NCBI RefSeq assembly: GCF_020215645.1
Contig: NZ_CP084058.1
Location: forward strand, 6,758,001 to 6,822,000
DNA: 64,000 nt
Origin: Nonomuraea gerenzanensis
GTDB taxonomy: Bacteria > Actinomycetota > Actinomycetes > Streptosporangiales > Streptosporangiaceae
Reading direction: 5' to 3'
In this document: piece after piece, positions 63,741 through 64,000 of the stretch
Layout: every line of letters starts with the position of its first letter
Numbering within the stretch: the stretch's first letter is position 1
Notes under the pieces: generated by a model
Seen by the model: only the letters and a program-made list of their open reading frames with translations
The model's database searches: none
Told to the model about the DNA's origin: nothing
Translations under genes and position numbers: made by a program

Positions 63741-64000
63741 TCAGTGCACCACGGCGACGGGACAGGGCGCGTGGTGCACCATGGCCTGGCTGACGGAGCC
63801 GAGGAGCAGCCCGCGAACCTCGCCCAGGCCCCGCGCCCCGACCACCAGCAGGCGGGCCTTGCGCGCCGCTTCGAGCAGCGCGTGGCGCGCGGGCTCGTCC
63901 ACGAGCTCGACACTCGCCTGGAGGCCCGGATGAACGCGCTGCCGGGCGATCAGCTCGTCCCACGCGAGCCCCTCGGTCTGGATGCGCAGCTCCAGCGTGT
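63741..64000 (-). CDS. Universal stress protein (partial, N-terminus beyond window)
   Basis: The last 85 or so residues of a Usp protein: [40 protein letters not shown] and [20 protein letters not shown] up to a TGA at 63741. The ATP-binding glycine pattern is present. The start lies right of the window. Confidence 0.9.
   Translation of the reverse strand, partial: TLELRIQTEGLAWDELIARQRVHPGLQASVELVDEPARHALLEAARKARLLVVGARGLGEVRGLLLGSVSQAMVHHAPCPVAVVH

Overview
The window is very GC-rich, with dense short-gap operons, GTG and TTG starts, ATGA/GTGA overlaps, ECF sigma factors, a SARP/AfsR-type regulator and many TetR/MarR/HTH regulators. This points to the chromosome of a filamentous actinomycete; the gene style fits Streptosporangiales (Nonomuraea-like), but that is inference. 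No rRNA, tRNA, CRISPR array or intact insertion sequence was found.

Layout. 1-16.5 kb is mostly core and house-keeping: an MmyB-type regulator divergent from a hydrolase, a CoA-binding protein, an FHA-flavoprotein fusion, an NAD(P)-binding protein with a TetR regulator, pta and ackA placed divergently, threonine ammonia-lyase, an ECF sigma/membrane/ABC operon, a hemerythrin protein and an ABC exporter. 17.2-23.1 kb is an arginine-centred accessory cluster: methyltransferase, then a leftward operon (arginine deiminase, YqcI/YcgG-family protein, FemAB/GNAT-like transferase, MFS exporter) facing a MarR regulator with a Cys-rich tail. 23.1-32.7 kb holds a LysE exporter, an Rsm22-type methyltransferase, a TetR/DsbA-like pair sharing one large palindrome, a hemerythrin relic, a small acidic secreted protein and several regulators and hydrolases. 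32.8-36.8 kb is a four-gene operon with start/stop overlaps (PaaK-like ligase, small barrel protein, GNAT, Acg-type nitroreductase). 36.8-48.7 kb has a membrane/secreted PQQ-propeller pair, an ABC ATPase, an ECF42 sigma factor, small regulators, a phosphodiesterase, an iron-siderophore binding lipoprotein under an IdeR-type box, and a BBE-type flavoenzyme.

48.6-58.2 kb is the most striking region. A leftward operon encodes an S9 oligopeptidase, an 18-residue peptide, a ThiF/E1-like enzyme with an N-terminal recognition-like domain, a second 18-residue peptide nearly identical to the first, an MFS exporter, a nitric oxide synthase oxygenase and a hypothetical protein. It is divergent from a truncated SARP/AfsR regulator. 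I interpret this as an undescribed RiPP-like pathway in which an E1-like enzyme activates a tiny peptide and a NOS supplies nitrogen-oxide chemistry. Neither peptide gene is long enough for routine gene calling.

58.2-64 kb looks like a dormancy/hypoxia module: a GNAT-acyl-CoA synthetase fusion, three universal stress proteins (one cut by the window end) and a DoxX protein, with DosR-like GGGNC-N4-GNCCN boxes upstream of several of them.

Recurring oddities are short tandem repeats that start at stop codons, in-frame minisatellites in protein linkers and tails, and promoters whose -10 lies about 7 nt before the start codon (leaderless candidates).
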